Shown piece after piece: positions 21,433-34,268 of a stretch of DNA of 64,000 bases (the stretch's first letter is position 1; each line of letters opens with the position of its first letter). The DNA is from Otis tarda. Taxonomy: Eukaryota > Chordata > Aves > Otidiformes > Otididae. The stretch lies in assembly GCA_026413225.1 (NCBI GenBank), contig CM048552.1:130647053-130711052 (forward strand), in the 5' to 3' direction. Under the pieces are notes generated by a model. The model saw only the letters and a list, made by a program, of their open reading frames with translations. It did not search any database and had not been told where the DNA came from. Position numbers and translations under genes: made by a program.

Positions 21433-24400
21433 GTTTTATTTTGCTGAGAATCATTCATCCTCCTAGCATCTCTGTCAAGTTCCTATTCTTTGAACAAATA
21501 ATCTTCAGGTACAACTTGACAGTTCTTTAATGCAGCTGTAGTTTATTTTTGAGGTTAATCTGTGTCAAGCTTGTACTGCTCCTTTGGTTTTTGAATGGTA
21601 GCTTTAGGTTGTGGGAAGAATCAGGAAAGCACAAATGGTGAATCAAGCAGTGAGTAATGCAGGTCAGTCCAAGTGAAGTAACAATAAAACCTTTAAGCCA
21701 TATCATATTTTCATCTTTATGCTACATATGTCACAGATAAATGATTTTAAGAATATACAAGAGAATTTTACTGTGTATTTTGGTGTGCGTATCTTTTTGC
21801 TTGGAAAGCCTCATACTTTTGTACTGTAAGATCTATTGTGCTGAGTGAGTTATCCCTGTGAAGAGGGGAAGAGATATAAAGCTCTCTAAAATTAAGTAGA
21901 AGATCAGCTTCTCTCTCATAAAGATGTCAGACTTTTAAGTGCCAGTTTCTCACAGATCTGCAAGGTCAGAAAAAGACGTGAAGTCCTAGATGGGAACTGG
22001 GAATCAACTCTGGTGAATATTGTCATGTGAAGCTGTACTCACTCTCCCTGAAGGACTATGTATTATTGAACTTCACAGCTGTGGTGGTTTGGGGTATAGA
22101 AGGGATGCTGGAGATGAAGTGAAAGCTTCTTACAGCCTCTGTTCAGAAGTAATTTCAAGGAAAGAAATACATGATTTGGTGGCTGCCACTTTTATAATTT
22201 TTTAAGATTGTTTAAAGCTGAGTCTCTGGCTTGGAATGTTAAGCAAATCCCAGGTAATGAGAAGTGGGCAGAAGAAAGTAATATCTATTTTGAGCTGTAA
22301 ATGTGGTTTGCAATATCCACATTTGCTGATGTATCCACGGGTTTAAATTCTCTTCAGTGAACTTATTACATAGCTCATATAAGTTTCAAATATTCTTTAT
22401 TAAAATTACTGGCCAGAAAAAAAAAAAATCCCTTCTTTGTGGGCTCAGGCAGTCTGCTTGCCTACTGCATTGTCTTTACATTTTAACATGTTTATTTATA
22501 GCAACACAATGTTTAAAAGCACCCACAACAAACAACATTATGCTCCCCAGGCAAAAATGCATGAGATGGGCTAGAATCTCCATTTGTCTGCACTGTGCAT
22601 GCTCATTTAGATTATGGTAAAGTGTGTATAAAACACTACTGGAACACAATGCAAATGATGTATGCCTCTTTGCAATGAGATAAACGATTATATGTGGTAT
22701 TAGAGCCGTAATTTTATGCTTGTTAGTCATCCAATTTTGATTAAGGGATCATTTATTTTAAGAATAAGTCTGCATCACTGTTCAGGCTTTCTCTTTCTAC
22801 ATCAAGTTGTAGGTTCAAGAACAGGAGAAAAATCAACCCAAGACTAGGACAGCTGGGACTGATGTGGTGGAAGTAGCGCAGCACAGAGCTGAATGCTCCT
22901 CTTCCCACTGTAAGAGGTACAAAATGGAACCACTGGTTTCTGGCTTCAAAGGTAATTTGGATTTAAAGGTACTTAGGCCCTCAGAGTAAACACCGGGAAT
23001 TTCCACATTGCTCATAACATGCTAAAACCAACACAGAATGTTTTCCTTCCAAACAAGAAAACCTTTTCAGATTAATACCACAATTGTACATATCATGGGG
23101 TTTTTGAGAGCTCCTAAAATATTTCTAGAGTTACAGACAAGACAGATACTCTTGAACCAAGTCAAAATCAAATGAAAAGGAGAGAGAGCTTTTAGCCAGG
23201 TTCATGTGGGAAAGAGATTCAAAGTTTTACTTCTACCTCCTAAATCTCTCTTGTGCTAGTGTTATGAGTAAAACCAGGAAATTTTGCTTTTCCCTTTCTA
23301 GATAATTGAGTTGAGGTAATATAGAGGAGCAATTATCCTTTCTGACAGGTAGGACGGGTGACTCAATGCCAGAAGAAAGCAGTTCTTAGATATATTATGA
23401 TTAGAGGAATGTCAAGATGAGTGCCGTATTCATTGCTATTTGGATTCCATCTGCCTGATGGAAGATGTAGGGGGGATCTCCTCTAAGGCCTGCATCCAAA
23501 TATGTGTTCACTTCATTTGCAGTGGACTAGGTGATTCCTAGTGCTTCCTGGTCATAAGCTCTTATATGCCTTAGAAAAAAAAGTCTTCCATACATCCATA
23601 TTTAAAGCTTTGGTTCAAACATTGGGGGAATGAAGGGTCTCAAAATAGAAGCCATCAGCTAAACTTTCTTTATATTGTATCTTAAGCAATCTATTTGCTC
23701 CTCTTATATACAGGCCAGCAGAACGGGGTGCAAAATTCTTATCCTGACTTACAAAGGAAATAGCCTGCCATAATTCAGATATTTCAAATCATCTGTCATT
23801 TTAAGTATGACACAACTCTTTGTGATATACCTAAATTCCCAGCTCGTGCATCAGTTGCTGTTGAACTGTTGCAGACCGTCAGTCCACAGGCAGGGGGATG
23901 CACTCCAAGCCCTGTGCTGCTATGGTGCCCTGCAATGGGGAGCCTGGCTGGAGTGCAAGCTCAGACCTGCCTTGAGCCGCTTCTGCAAGCAGGACTTAAG
24001 CCTTTGACGTGTGAGATACTACCTGGAAGATGTGGCTTCTCACTGAAAGGAAGTGGAGTCCCCTGCCACCTACTTGGTGGGTACTGATTGCAGGGAGATT
24101 TATTATGTCAGAGTTTTCAGTCCTGGCACTGTGACTTAATATATATTTAATCCTGTCTTAGCCAGGATATATTTCGTATCGTGGTTTTCCTTTCCTCTAG
24201 TTGTTGCCACTGTTTCAGTGAGCCTGCAGGGCACATTTTCCTGAAAGACAGATTTACTTTTTCATGTAACACCCCATTAAGTAAAGCACTTCAGCAAGGA
24301 CGAAGAGCCTCTGAAGATCCTCTCCTGGCAGAGAATGTTTACAGGCTGAAACACGAAACCTGCTGTTTCATTAAAAAAGAAAAAAAAGTCCAAAAGTTCC

Positions 24401-24908
24401 CAGTTAATCTGCTGATTGCCCCATTGATTTTTCCATGGCTACACGTACTGAAATGTTATCTTTGTTTCTGTTTGATATTTCACAAGAAAGTTCCTGCTGA
24501 TGATTCTTCTTTAACCTCTTTATAATGGCTTTGTCAATGCCTTTCAAGCATTTGTTTTTGTGTCAAAGTTGCATACCTCAGAAAAGTGTAAATGACAAAG
24601 GTGTTGGAAAAGAAAAGGCTGCAGTAGATGTGCAAGGCTCTGAGAGCTGCAGAACGAGTGAACTGGAGGTGTGGAATAGTTGTCCTGAGCTGGATTTTGC
24701 CTCCAGCTGTGGAAATTGAGGGAAATATGTACACAGCTGGAGTGCACATACAGTACTGTGTGATGTCAGGTAAATCTTTTCTAGAGAATGGCAATTTGGG
24801 GTAAAGGTATGGTCTTAGTGCAGTGGAGTGGTTTCACGAGCCTTGACTCTCGGCTTGCATAAGTGGGTTAGTGAAGGGCAGCAGAAGCAGTCAAAAAAGT
24901 GAGACTGA

Positions 24909-24941
24909 CATGTTCAATGTATTGCATGGTTCAATGTATTG
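24909..24941. repeat. 16/17-bp tandem duplication
   Basis: CATGTTCAATGTATTG is followed directly by CATGGTTCAATGTATTG; the two differ by one inserted G. A local slippage-type duplication. Confidence 0.8.
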
Positions 24942-25412
24942 TATTCAAAACAATTTGTATGTGTGGAACTGGTGGCCATGGGATCAATATCTTCCTGAGG
25001 GATGTGTTCCATGTTCTTAGCTTCAGATCATCCTTACACAGATTTTTTTTTAAATTTTTCTCTGCCTGCCAAAGTGTGTGCTGTTCACAACTTCAATAGA
25101 ATTTATTTTTTTCCACCTACCATGCACAGGAAAATTGACTTACAAAGATGAGATGCAAATATTATGCAAGGTTGACCTTTTCATTTACAGGGTAACTAAT
25201 TAGCTTGACAAGCAACACGTTTAGTAAAATACATATATGTCATTAGATAATCCTGCCTACCTCTTTATGGTTGGTCCCTAAAATACATCTTACTTTCATT
25301 GCAATTCACTGCAGGCTTGCTATTGATTTCAAGATGAGCAGGTCTACAGACCTATACCAAATGCAAAGTAACTTAATACCCAGTCTCTGGTCTGGCAGCC
25401 TCGTGGTTACTT

Positions 25413-25533
25413 ATAGAATCCTAGAGTCGTTAGAGTTGGAAATGACTTTTGAATGCCATCTAGTTCCAACCCCTCTGCAAGAAGCAGGGACATCTTCAAC
25501 TAGATCTGGTTGCTCAGAGCCTCATCCAACCTT
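25413..25533 (-). mobile_element. CR1 LINE 3' tail, short and diverged
   Basis: About 120 bp of reverse-orientation CR1 tail: TAGAATCCTAGAGTCGTTAGAG, GTTGGAAATGACTTTTGAATG, CATCTAGTTCCAACCCC, and CAACTAGATCTGGTTGCTC. It is cut off before the ORF2 region. It is more diverged than the 7.1- and 19.3-kb copies, so it is probably older. Confidence 0.88.
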
Positions 25534-26569
25534 CTTTAGTCATGCTTTGGCACCACGGTGTAGTGCTGACTGCATACCTTTCCCAGTTCTGCTTTTTTGC
25601 TGTAGGACAGAACTGAGGTGGCCTAAACTCAAGTGGCAGTCTGGACGTGACTTTAAAGTGAACCTGTGCAACTGACTGGACAGCTTCCTTTAGATAAGCT
25701 GTGCTGAGCTTTGCATTGTAGTTGTGATTTATATTGTTACTTCACCCATCAGCAGCTAAGCAAAGAAAGAGGCTGTCATGTTCATTATTTACTGTGGGTG
25801 GCATCCTGGTATTCAAAAGGTCTGAGGAGAGGTAGCTGTGTCCTTCATTGAAGGAAGGGGACCAGAGAGGTGGTTAGGTAGATGCAAGGGGTCGAAAGAA
25901 ATGGCCAAGAACTTGACCCAGGTCTTCCAGGCCAGCAGAAGGAGATTGACCATGTCAAAAACACAAAGCCCACCCTGGATTCCCTTTGGGAGTCATTTAT
26001 GGCCCTGAAAAGATGTTCTCAACCACAATGAACCTTGAAACCCACGTGGTTTGGGGTCTGATGTAGGATGATTAGCATTCCTTAGCTCTGGATTGCAGTG
26101 TCTGGCTTTTGGTGCCACCTCACAGTATGGTGTGGCAACAGAGATGAATGGTACCCTGCTGCAAATGGTAAGCAGCGATACTTTGCAATTCTAATGAACC
26201 CATCCTGTGCTCTTCAGTGTCCTCTAAACCCTGACAATTAGCAAGAGTAAAGAAGGGGGAAGAGTCTTACGGGCTGGCAGGTAACAGGGAAGCAGAGCCT
26301 GTAACTGCCTGCAGCAAAGAGTGCACATTAATTTCATACTGATATTTTTAATTGTTTCCTTTTCAGATTTGTTTTGGAAGATGTTTATATTTTTGTTATA
26401 AAGTACATCAGTTAACTGCTTCACTGTTTTAGATGCATTTTTTCTGGTCCAGAACTGAGCCTCATGTTGCCATTAAATCATCTGCTTTGTACTTCTTTAT
26501 TATTACATTGTTCCTTGTCAATTTATTGCCTCTTTGCCTTTAATGAAGCAGAGGTGGCAGCTTTACAGA

Positions 26570-26635
26570 TGGGGAGCTAAATCATAGAGAAACTACGTGA
26601 CTTTTTACGTGACCTATGCACAGAAAATTAATAAT
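26570..26635 (-). repeat. MIR-like SINE scrap
   Basis: The run GCTTTACAGATGGGGAGCTAAATCATAGAGAAACTACGTGACTTT...ACGTGACC..TGCACAG parallels, word for word with gaps, the reverse complement of the MIR core (TTTACAGATGAGGAAACTGAGGC..AGAGAGGTTAAGTGACTTG..AAGGTCAC). MIR-type CORE-SINEs are old amniote repeats that persist at low copy number in birds. Short and diverged, but the order of matches is right. Confidence 0.45.
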
Positions 26636-26929
26636 CACTCATATTGACAGATGCAGGCACTACATGCAAGCTTTGTAAGTAGTTTAGCGACGTTGGCAGT
26701 GCTGATTTGTGAAAAGTTCAATTTTTATGAGAGAATGTATGAGATATTAGTGCAAATTTATTTTTCTTCCTTACATTTTTACTCATGGTGCACCCATTCA
26801 GTGAAGGCTTTATGGACCTCTAGGCCCTCTCCTGGTTACCATTGGGTCAGATTTCTCTCCTGTTACTAGAGTGCCATTGCTAAAGCTGCACTGGTTTTGG
26901 CTTTTGGCATGGTCCCTGAGCAGAACTGC

Positions 26930-27125
26930 TTCTTCATGGAGGTCTCTTTGTCCTCCGTGCTTGTTTTTCTTTTCCTTTGTGTTGGCTTTCTTTCATCCTT
27001 TATAGCCTTTTCTCATACTCTTCCTTTCCCAGTGTTTTTCATCTGAAGTTTAGAGCACATCTTCCCTCTCTGTTGAAACATTTCACTCTCTCCTGCCATT
27101 CACTTTGTTCTTTCCCCCTCCCAGG
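26930..27125. repeat. CT-rich low-complexity tract
   Basis: A pyrimidine-biased stretch on plus (many CTTTC, TCTTCC and CTCTC words) with scattered purines. Low complexity; no function inferred. Confidence 0.55.
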
Positions 27126-27204
27126 AGCAGGTACCAGCTAGTGCTGGCATCCTTCCCCCCTAGAAATGCAGTAGATTATTTTGCTAATTCCTACAACAGA
27201 GAAG

Positions 27205-27270
27205 TTTGGTTTTTTGGGTTTTTTTTTGTTTGGTTTTTTTTTTCCTTTTGCTTTTTCTTTTCCTTTCCAT
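27205..27270. repeat. T/G-rich then T/C-rich tract
   Basis: TTTGGTTTTTTGGGTTTTTTTTTG-like sequence turning into CTTTTCTTTTCC. Strong strand asymmetry; likely slippage-grown simple sequence. Confidence 0.7.
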
Positions 27271-28259
27271 TTTGACCTTTCTGCATTGGGCTGATCATTC
27301 TCTGGTGAGCTCAGCACAGTCACTGGGGTAATTGGCAGGCTTGTGTAGAAGCATATTCTAGATGATCCATATGAGGCATACAACAAAATCTGTGATGTTT
27401 ATTGCAAAATCTAAGAACTTGTAAATATCAGAATTTCAGCTGAGGCCTTGTTATTGTTAATTGTCAGAACTGGGGGGCTGCTTACCATATTTTACCTACG
27501 TAGCTGTGCCAGGGCTTACATGCATGCAGAAGTCGTCCTTGGGCAGATCATAACGCTACTTAGCTATGTAAGACAAAGGGGTCAGGTTTGAAAAGGAGCT
27601 TATGGGAGGTAGCCTGGCAAAGTAAGACAATTTTAAATCTGGTGGCCTGTATGGATGGCATTGCTGGATTTTTAACAGTGGGATGATGATGTCTGAAAGC
27701 CTTGTTAGCAGATATCTTTGAGCAGTGAGGAGGATGGTGAGGTGCCACTAGGTGAAAGAAAGAAGGGCAAATATCTTTTAAGATGCAGGAAAAAGAAGAG
27801 CAAAGAACATACAGATTTGCCAGCTTCTTCAACACCCAGATGAATGATAATTGGTGCTAGAGGCAAAATTATAGTGTATATCCTGTCCGGTGGTAAACTC
27901 GAGACTCAGGTATTGCTCGTGTAGTAGCTGGGTTCCCTCAATGGTTTTGGAGGTGATGATGCCAGGTGAGTTTCTCACTCTGAATAAAGCTCTGCAGGAG
28001 CCTATCTCTAGTCCCTAACTATACAGGAATTCAGGGAAAGTAAACCTTCAAATCTAGGTTGTATTAATATCCTGCGGTGAGACTAAGTCAATCTGAAAAT
28101 AATGACTATATTCTATATGCTTTTCTATAAAGGTTTCAATGTTAATCATAGTGACTTGCTTTACTAAACTTTATTGTCATGATTCCTCAATAATCAAAAT
28201 TATTGGCCATATCTTGGGAGGGAAGAGATTAGAAGAGCAACCCAACCAAAATGTCTAAG

Positions 28260-28400
28260 TAATAAATTATTTTGAAGCAAGTAAGTGATTAATTTATTAT
28301 TATTTTTAAACTATAGGTATATATTTATATATTATTATATTAATGTACAATAAGTATTACAGTATATCTTTCTATATTAAAATTTAGTAATGTATTTATT
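28260..28400. repeat. AT-rich low-complexity block
   Basis: Almost entirely A and T with TATATTTATATATTATTATATTAATG-like alternation. It has no coding potential and may melt easily. Confidence 0.7.
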
Positions 28401-31019
28401 ATGACAGTCATCTTATCTAGATGTAAATTAAGCTAGTTTTTTTTATACAGATATGAGTATTAGAATTATTCCTCTGAAACTTCTTTTTCTCCAGTGTAGA
28501 TTTCATGCCTATAAAGATGCATGAGTGTCTGATGTTCATAGGAGAGTGAGTAAGAAACAGAAAATGCTACTAAAAGACTTCCTAAGTGCATCCCTTTTCC
28601 CCTACTCTGTGTACGTTATAGCTCAGAAATGTTTGTCTGTTCTTAAACCAGTCCCTCTATTATAAATGTATACCTTTAATATAGTCTTAGGTAATTTGCA
28701 GTTACATTGATGCTAATCATTAGTAACAGAAAATACTTACCAAAAAATATTTTTTTTTCTTGTAGCAGCATGGGTCATGTGGTATTTATTTTGTGGGGAT
28801 GTAAAAAGTTTTTCTACCAAGTGTGAGTTAAAGGTTAAATTAAAGTCTGACTGAGATATACTTCTCACCAAAGATACCATATAGCTCAAAAGGCTAGAAA
28901 GATCTTGGAACAGCAAGAGGGCATACAAATGAGATGGGAAGTGCAAAACAGACCAGAGCTTTCACCTGTAAACCGAAATCCACATACCTTTTTTTTTTTT
29001 TCCCAGAGGAAAAGCCTTCCTTTACTCGTATGTTCATTGCAATGCCTAGCATCTAAGCTTGCAATGGCAATGCCTTTTCTGTGCACCAAAGTGCTTAAAC
29101 TAAAATTTAACCTAGGTTCTTGGAGATGAGAATTTACTAACCAGCAAATGTACTGCTTTGCAGATGTGGCTAATTGTGTGCTAAAGCACCATTTTGAGAG
29201 TGTGAATCAATTTGATAGAGCATCTCTCATTTTCCCTCATAAAAGCCATCAATGGAAGAAGCATCTTAGGGCCTATGATAGCCAGGAAGCAGACTGATAC
29301 ATCATCACCATTGGACAAGTTTTCTCTGAGACTAGCTTACAAACCTTAAATTGGTAGGTATCCACATACTGACATCTTTCTTTCTTACATGTCAATAGTC
29401 TCCATCAATGAATCACTCCCACCAAAGGAAAAACTCCTGTTTGAAGAAGAGCTAAAGTCTTAGTCTTATACCCCTGCTACAGGTTGAACAAATCACCCTG
29501 AATTTTTGATACAATCAGAGTGACAGCTGGGAAAAGCAATTCGTTAAAGACAGTTGCATTATACCAAAGAACTGCTGTCCAAAATAAAACAAAAGATTCC
29601 GTGCAGAAAGAAAAGAACCTAAAATAGAGATGGAATAGGTTGTCTTTTTCAGATCAAATGTTAATATTATTTGTAGCACTGCTTTTAGGAGGTCTGCAGT
29701 GCTCTGGCTAAGCACCAGCGCTTACTCATCTCATACTCTACAGCACCAGGGGGAAGCCAGTTCCCCAGGGACCACCCTTACCGCCACCTCATACCCATGG
29801 GGCAGATGGAGTGCCTGGGGCCTTGATACTGCTCCTGCAGAGTCAATTTTAGTGAAAGAGAAAACTGGAGAAGTATCTAACCCTACTGGCTTTAAATTTT
29901 CACATTTTGCACCATCTGCAGAACAGGAGGAATGGCAAATTAAGAATCCTTCACTTCCAGTCCTTGAATAGGAATCCCAAGGTCATGCAACAATATCCTG
30001 TTTATTAACCTGGGCAGGTGATAATGATATAGGATGACCCTAGTGTCGTAAGTGTTATCTCTGATGTGTTTTTTTAGAAGAGTGAGAGACAGTAGATTTA
30101 GTATTCTAAGCTAAATGTATGGTAGCATATACAATGCATTATGCATGTAGTTGTTTCTGCATACATCAAGCATTTCCTAAAGTGATGGCAGATGTTGAAA
30201 ATCTCTGCTTGGTTGCAAAATACTGATATGTGGCATTTAGGTACTGGAGGAAATTAGACCATGTTTAAGTTCCAGAGTTCCCTTTACACAGTCATATAAC
30301 AGCATGGCTAATTGTGTATAACACATGACAAATTGTGTGCCAATCTCTACCAAGTAGACTCTGCTACACAAAATATGCCCAACACCAACACTGGGAAAGA
30401 AGGGATGGCCTTTGTATTGTATTGCCTGCTCTTCCTCACTCCTACATGGATCAGAGATTTGGTCACAGTATAATTAACTCACTTTTTCCTGCTTTGTGGC
30501 TAAAATAGCTGGACCCCTTTGGATAGTCATGTGATCAATCTATTGGTAACTTTTCCGTTGCCTTTCTAAAGTAATTTGGCTAACGTGCAGAGATGAACTT
30601 CCAAACAAGTCTGAAAGGCTTTAAGGCTTTTTTTTCCCCAGTTTAGAAAATGCAACTGTTCCCTATGTGCAGCAATACTTTTTTTTTTTCCACAGGAGAG
30701 AGTAAAATGGCTCTACTAGAATAGCTTCTGGTTTTTGGATACCTCTCTTGGGTACTTTTACACAGAAAATGGCCACATTGAAGTACTTATGAAAGGGAAA
30801 CCCTTTTACTTGGTTTGAAGTAGACACGGTGTGCGTTAGGTAGGTCTGGATGCCTGTGCATTGTCTGCCTTTGCAGTGCCCTCCTCTGTAGGACAGAATA
30901 GCGTTGAGCACCATTAAAGGTATACCTGCCTCATCGTTACAGCTGTACTAGCTTTGATCCTCAGCTTCTGAAGATGAAAAACTAGTTGGTGTCAACTACC
31001 GCAGTGACTTTTTGCTAAC

Positions 31020-31400
31020 TGCCAGGCTGGATCAAAGAGGGAGCGTTTTCATGGGGCTTGCATCAGGACATTGCCTCACGAAGGTGGGATGGAGGCAGGC
31101 TGGGCGCCTAAGGAACGGCTTTGCCCCAGTCTGCTGAAGCTCTCTGTGACAGGCAATGGCAGGAGCAGACTGTTAGGGTAGAAGTTGGGAAGGAGCAAGT
31201 AGCATTAAGGCAGCAGATAAGAGGCTACATGCAGCATCTGATTCAAGCTGTCATGTCGGTCTGGGCTGCAAGACGCCCAGCCTTGGTACCACCACGCGTA
31301 GCACATGTAGAGATGGCTGCCGAGGGGCAGGGTTATCTAACAAACTGCAAGGCTGGTGCGGCGATGATTGAAATATTTTCCATAAATATTCCTTAGACAT
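31020..31400. other. CpG-richer patch with a 91-codon open frame
   Basis: CpG dinucleotides are clearly more frequent than in neighbouring DNA (for example GGGCGCC, AACGG, AGACGCCC, CACGCG, TGCCGAGG, GTGCGGCG). A plus-strand frame at 31121-31396 encodes 91 residues starting MPQSAEALCDRQWQEQ, with a polar, Gln-rich first half. No domain was recognised. It could be a lncRNA promoter, an old CpG-bearing repeat or chance. The density is below a classical CpG island. Confidence 0.25.
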
Positions 31401-34246
31401 AAATAGTGGTGATGAAATCATAAAAGTAATTGGCTCTTGTAGCTCCTTTTTTTTTTAACAAATTACACCTAAAACCATGTAGAGATGTTTTTCGTTTCCA
31501 GAATATTATTGAAAATTAATAGACCGTCTGAGTCTGCAGTATCGTAAAGTCTGTATCCATTTTTTCACATACCTGCAGATTCATCTCCAGCAGCTCGCCA
31601 TCTGTTTGCAGGCTGTTTTCTAAACCAGTGTGATGCCTCAGGTGCAGAAGAGAGAGACAATAGTTAACAATGTGGCCTATAGCATCTTGGGGACTAGTTC
31701 ATTTTAGTGAATGGATGGGAGAGGAAGAAGAGGGAAGGTAAGCTTTGAACATTTTTCTGCTAGTGCACGCACGGCTGTGCATGTTGGATAGATGTACGTA
31801 CAGATACGTATGTATCTCCTAAGAAGATTATTTTCAGCATTCAGGCTTTCACCCTTTTGCAATGGCTGTTGTGCACAGAAACTACTTGAAAAAGACAGTG
31901 CCATCTGTGCTGAGGAGATTAGGGGGTGTCAAGGAATATTCTTTTTCACTTCTCACATTCCTGCTTCTCTCCACTCTGTCCCTGGAAAAATCCCAGTTTT
32001 AACCTGTCAAAACAGTTTTAAAGCTGGTCTCTGATGTATAGAAACCTGTGAGACAGAACCATGACAGCTACGTACTATCAAAGGAGTATGACTGCATAAA
32101 AAATAAAACCTCAATACTACTGAATAGAAGAATAGGGAAATGTTTGAGGCTGCACTAGCATGTGGAGTAGTTCTTTCATGCATTTTTATGCACATACACT
32201 GATCAGGGAATACTGAATTTATGTAGAGGAAGATCATTTCACTGTTTTTATATACACAGCACTGAAAATTATAAGATCTGCACATCTACAGAGAGGTTAA
32301 AAATGAAAACTATATGATCAGTTAGACTTTTTTTCCCACCAAATGACGTCCTGAAATCAGAAAACTAAATCCATTTATAAGCTCTTAAATGCAAGTGGCC
32401 TCATTTCGGATATGCAGAGCAACTGCTGCATCTGCTGGCTTCTGTTATTTAGACTGGCTGCGTTTCTGAAAAGCAGCTGTCAGGAAGGAGATCCTATAGG
32501 ATCTTCTCTGACGTCTCTAGCTAGCAAACAGCCAAGCATGACTGCAGTACCTGCGTGGAAATACAGAGAAGTGGTGCTGAGCTTTCTGCCTGGCTATGTA
32601 ATCTTCAGGGAGGAATCCAGCAGAGACGCTGAAGAGAAACCCCACTACACACTAATTAAGTGTTTTTCTGCTTCGACTTCTTTATTCCTTTTTCGCATCC
32701 CTCTATCCCTTCTCCTTCACACACTGGTGCCCATGCTGAATGCAGAGACTGTGTGAGCCGGCAGAAGCAGCTCTCGCTGTGTTAGTTGTGAGAGTGGGAT
32801 GTCACAGATGTGACTGCTTACTTCTGGGCACCATACAGGCAAACTAGGTTATTTCCAAACTGGTTCATCTCACAAGTGCATGGTTGCATTTGGCAAATGG
32901 TTGTGTTAATAAAGGGCACCTGAAAGCTTAATCGTGAGCCCAAGTATGGTGATTTTCAAACCTTTGACTTTATTTTGCAATTTTGTAGTTGTACAAGTGT
33001 GAGTGCTGCAAAGAGAAAATAGTGCCCCACTGGAAAGCCAGTAGTGCATTCAGCCCTTCAGAGAACAAACTCATTTGCCCTTTTCTTTTTCCGTTTGCTT
33101 ATTCAAACAATTAAATGAATTAAAAACAAGAAAATACTCTGCTCTAAACCAGTCTGAAATGTTTTCAGGCAGTAAAATAAATGAGAAGCAGTAATCCAAT
33201 GCAAAACTGTTTTGAGCATGTTTACATGTTATTAGGAAGCTAAAAGGTTTATTCATGCCTCTGGTTCTCAGCTGATGAAAAAATATGTACTATGTTTGTA
33301 GAAAGTCCTGTATGTATAGGCTGCTGTTGGCAGGCTGCTCTACGTGCCAAAAAAAAAAAAAATACTCGGGCATTTGTATTTTTCTTCTCCAAGTGTCCAG
33401 GCTATGACAACAGGGAAGACTCCAGACTGCCTTTTAGGACATCAAAGCTATTATTTATGTGTTCAAGAGAGGACTGTGCTATGAAGGTAGAAGTACTTTT
33501 CTATAAGGAAATGACATGCTGGGAAAGAATGTAAACTTCTCTGAAGTGTGAGGAGTAGGTTATGTTAATATCTGCCTATCAACTTTGCTCTGTTGATTCA
33601 CTTCACGCTACATCAATTATACTGTAACTTTTCAAAGTGCTGTCTGCAAGTAGCTACAGCCAAAGGTTAGCTACACCCAAAGTTTGGAAAAATATTATCC
33701 TTTAAAATTTAATTGCTTGCTCACCAGGAAAGCAACAAGAAGTGAAAAAAAAACCCAACAAAAAAGACTTTTACCTGATCCTGTAATGAAATGGAATTCT
33801 TTTTATTTTCACTTCTAAATGCAATTAAAAAAATCTGAAAATTCCATGTAATATTCTAATCACTACACCTTTAGCATCTTTGAATCCTTCAGTTTTGACA
33901 ATATTAAAAATTGCAAAGTGAAGTATAATTTTGATTATTATATGTGTATGATAGCGCATAGAACTATAGATACATATTACACAGAGCATTCTATATTAAA
34001 AAAGAAAACCCAAATGCTTTACTTTACCAAAATGCAGCATTCCACTCTCGTAATAGTTTATACAAAACCAGTTTTATATGTGGATGTTTCATCAAAATCA
34101 ACACATTCATGTGAATTTTCTTGTACTGCTCAAGCAGCTAACTCCAGTGGAAGCTGTTCAGCTTAAAAAATTTTCAACTTGTCATAGGTTCCAAAGGCTT
34201 ATTTTGGTTTAAAATGTAGTATTTTATGTCTTGATTTGTGTTACTC

Positions 34247-34268
34247 TTTTTTTTTTTTTTTTTTTTTT
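34247..34268. repeat. Pure T22 run
   Basis: Twenty-two uninterrupted T residues, the longest homopolymer noticed. Read on minus it is an A-tail, but the sequence to its right shows no recognisable retrocopy and I see no flanking duplication. Confidence 0.85.

Larger units (their letters stand above)
21001..25412. other. Unique non-coding interval
   Basis: No exon or RNA gene was recognised. Minor features are a short ATCT microsatellite at 21418-21432 and a 16/17-bp duplication at 24909-24941. A slightly GC-richer patch at 23860-24080 has overlapping open frames of up to 72 codons without any known domain. Confidence 0.5.
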
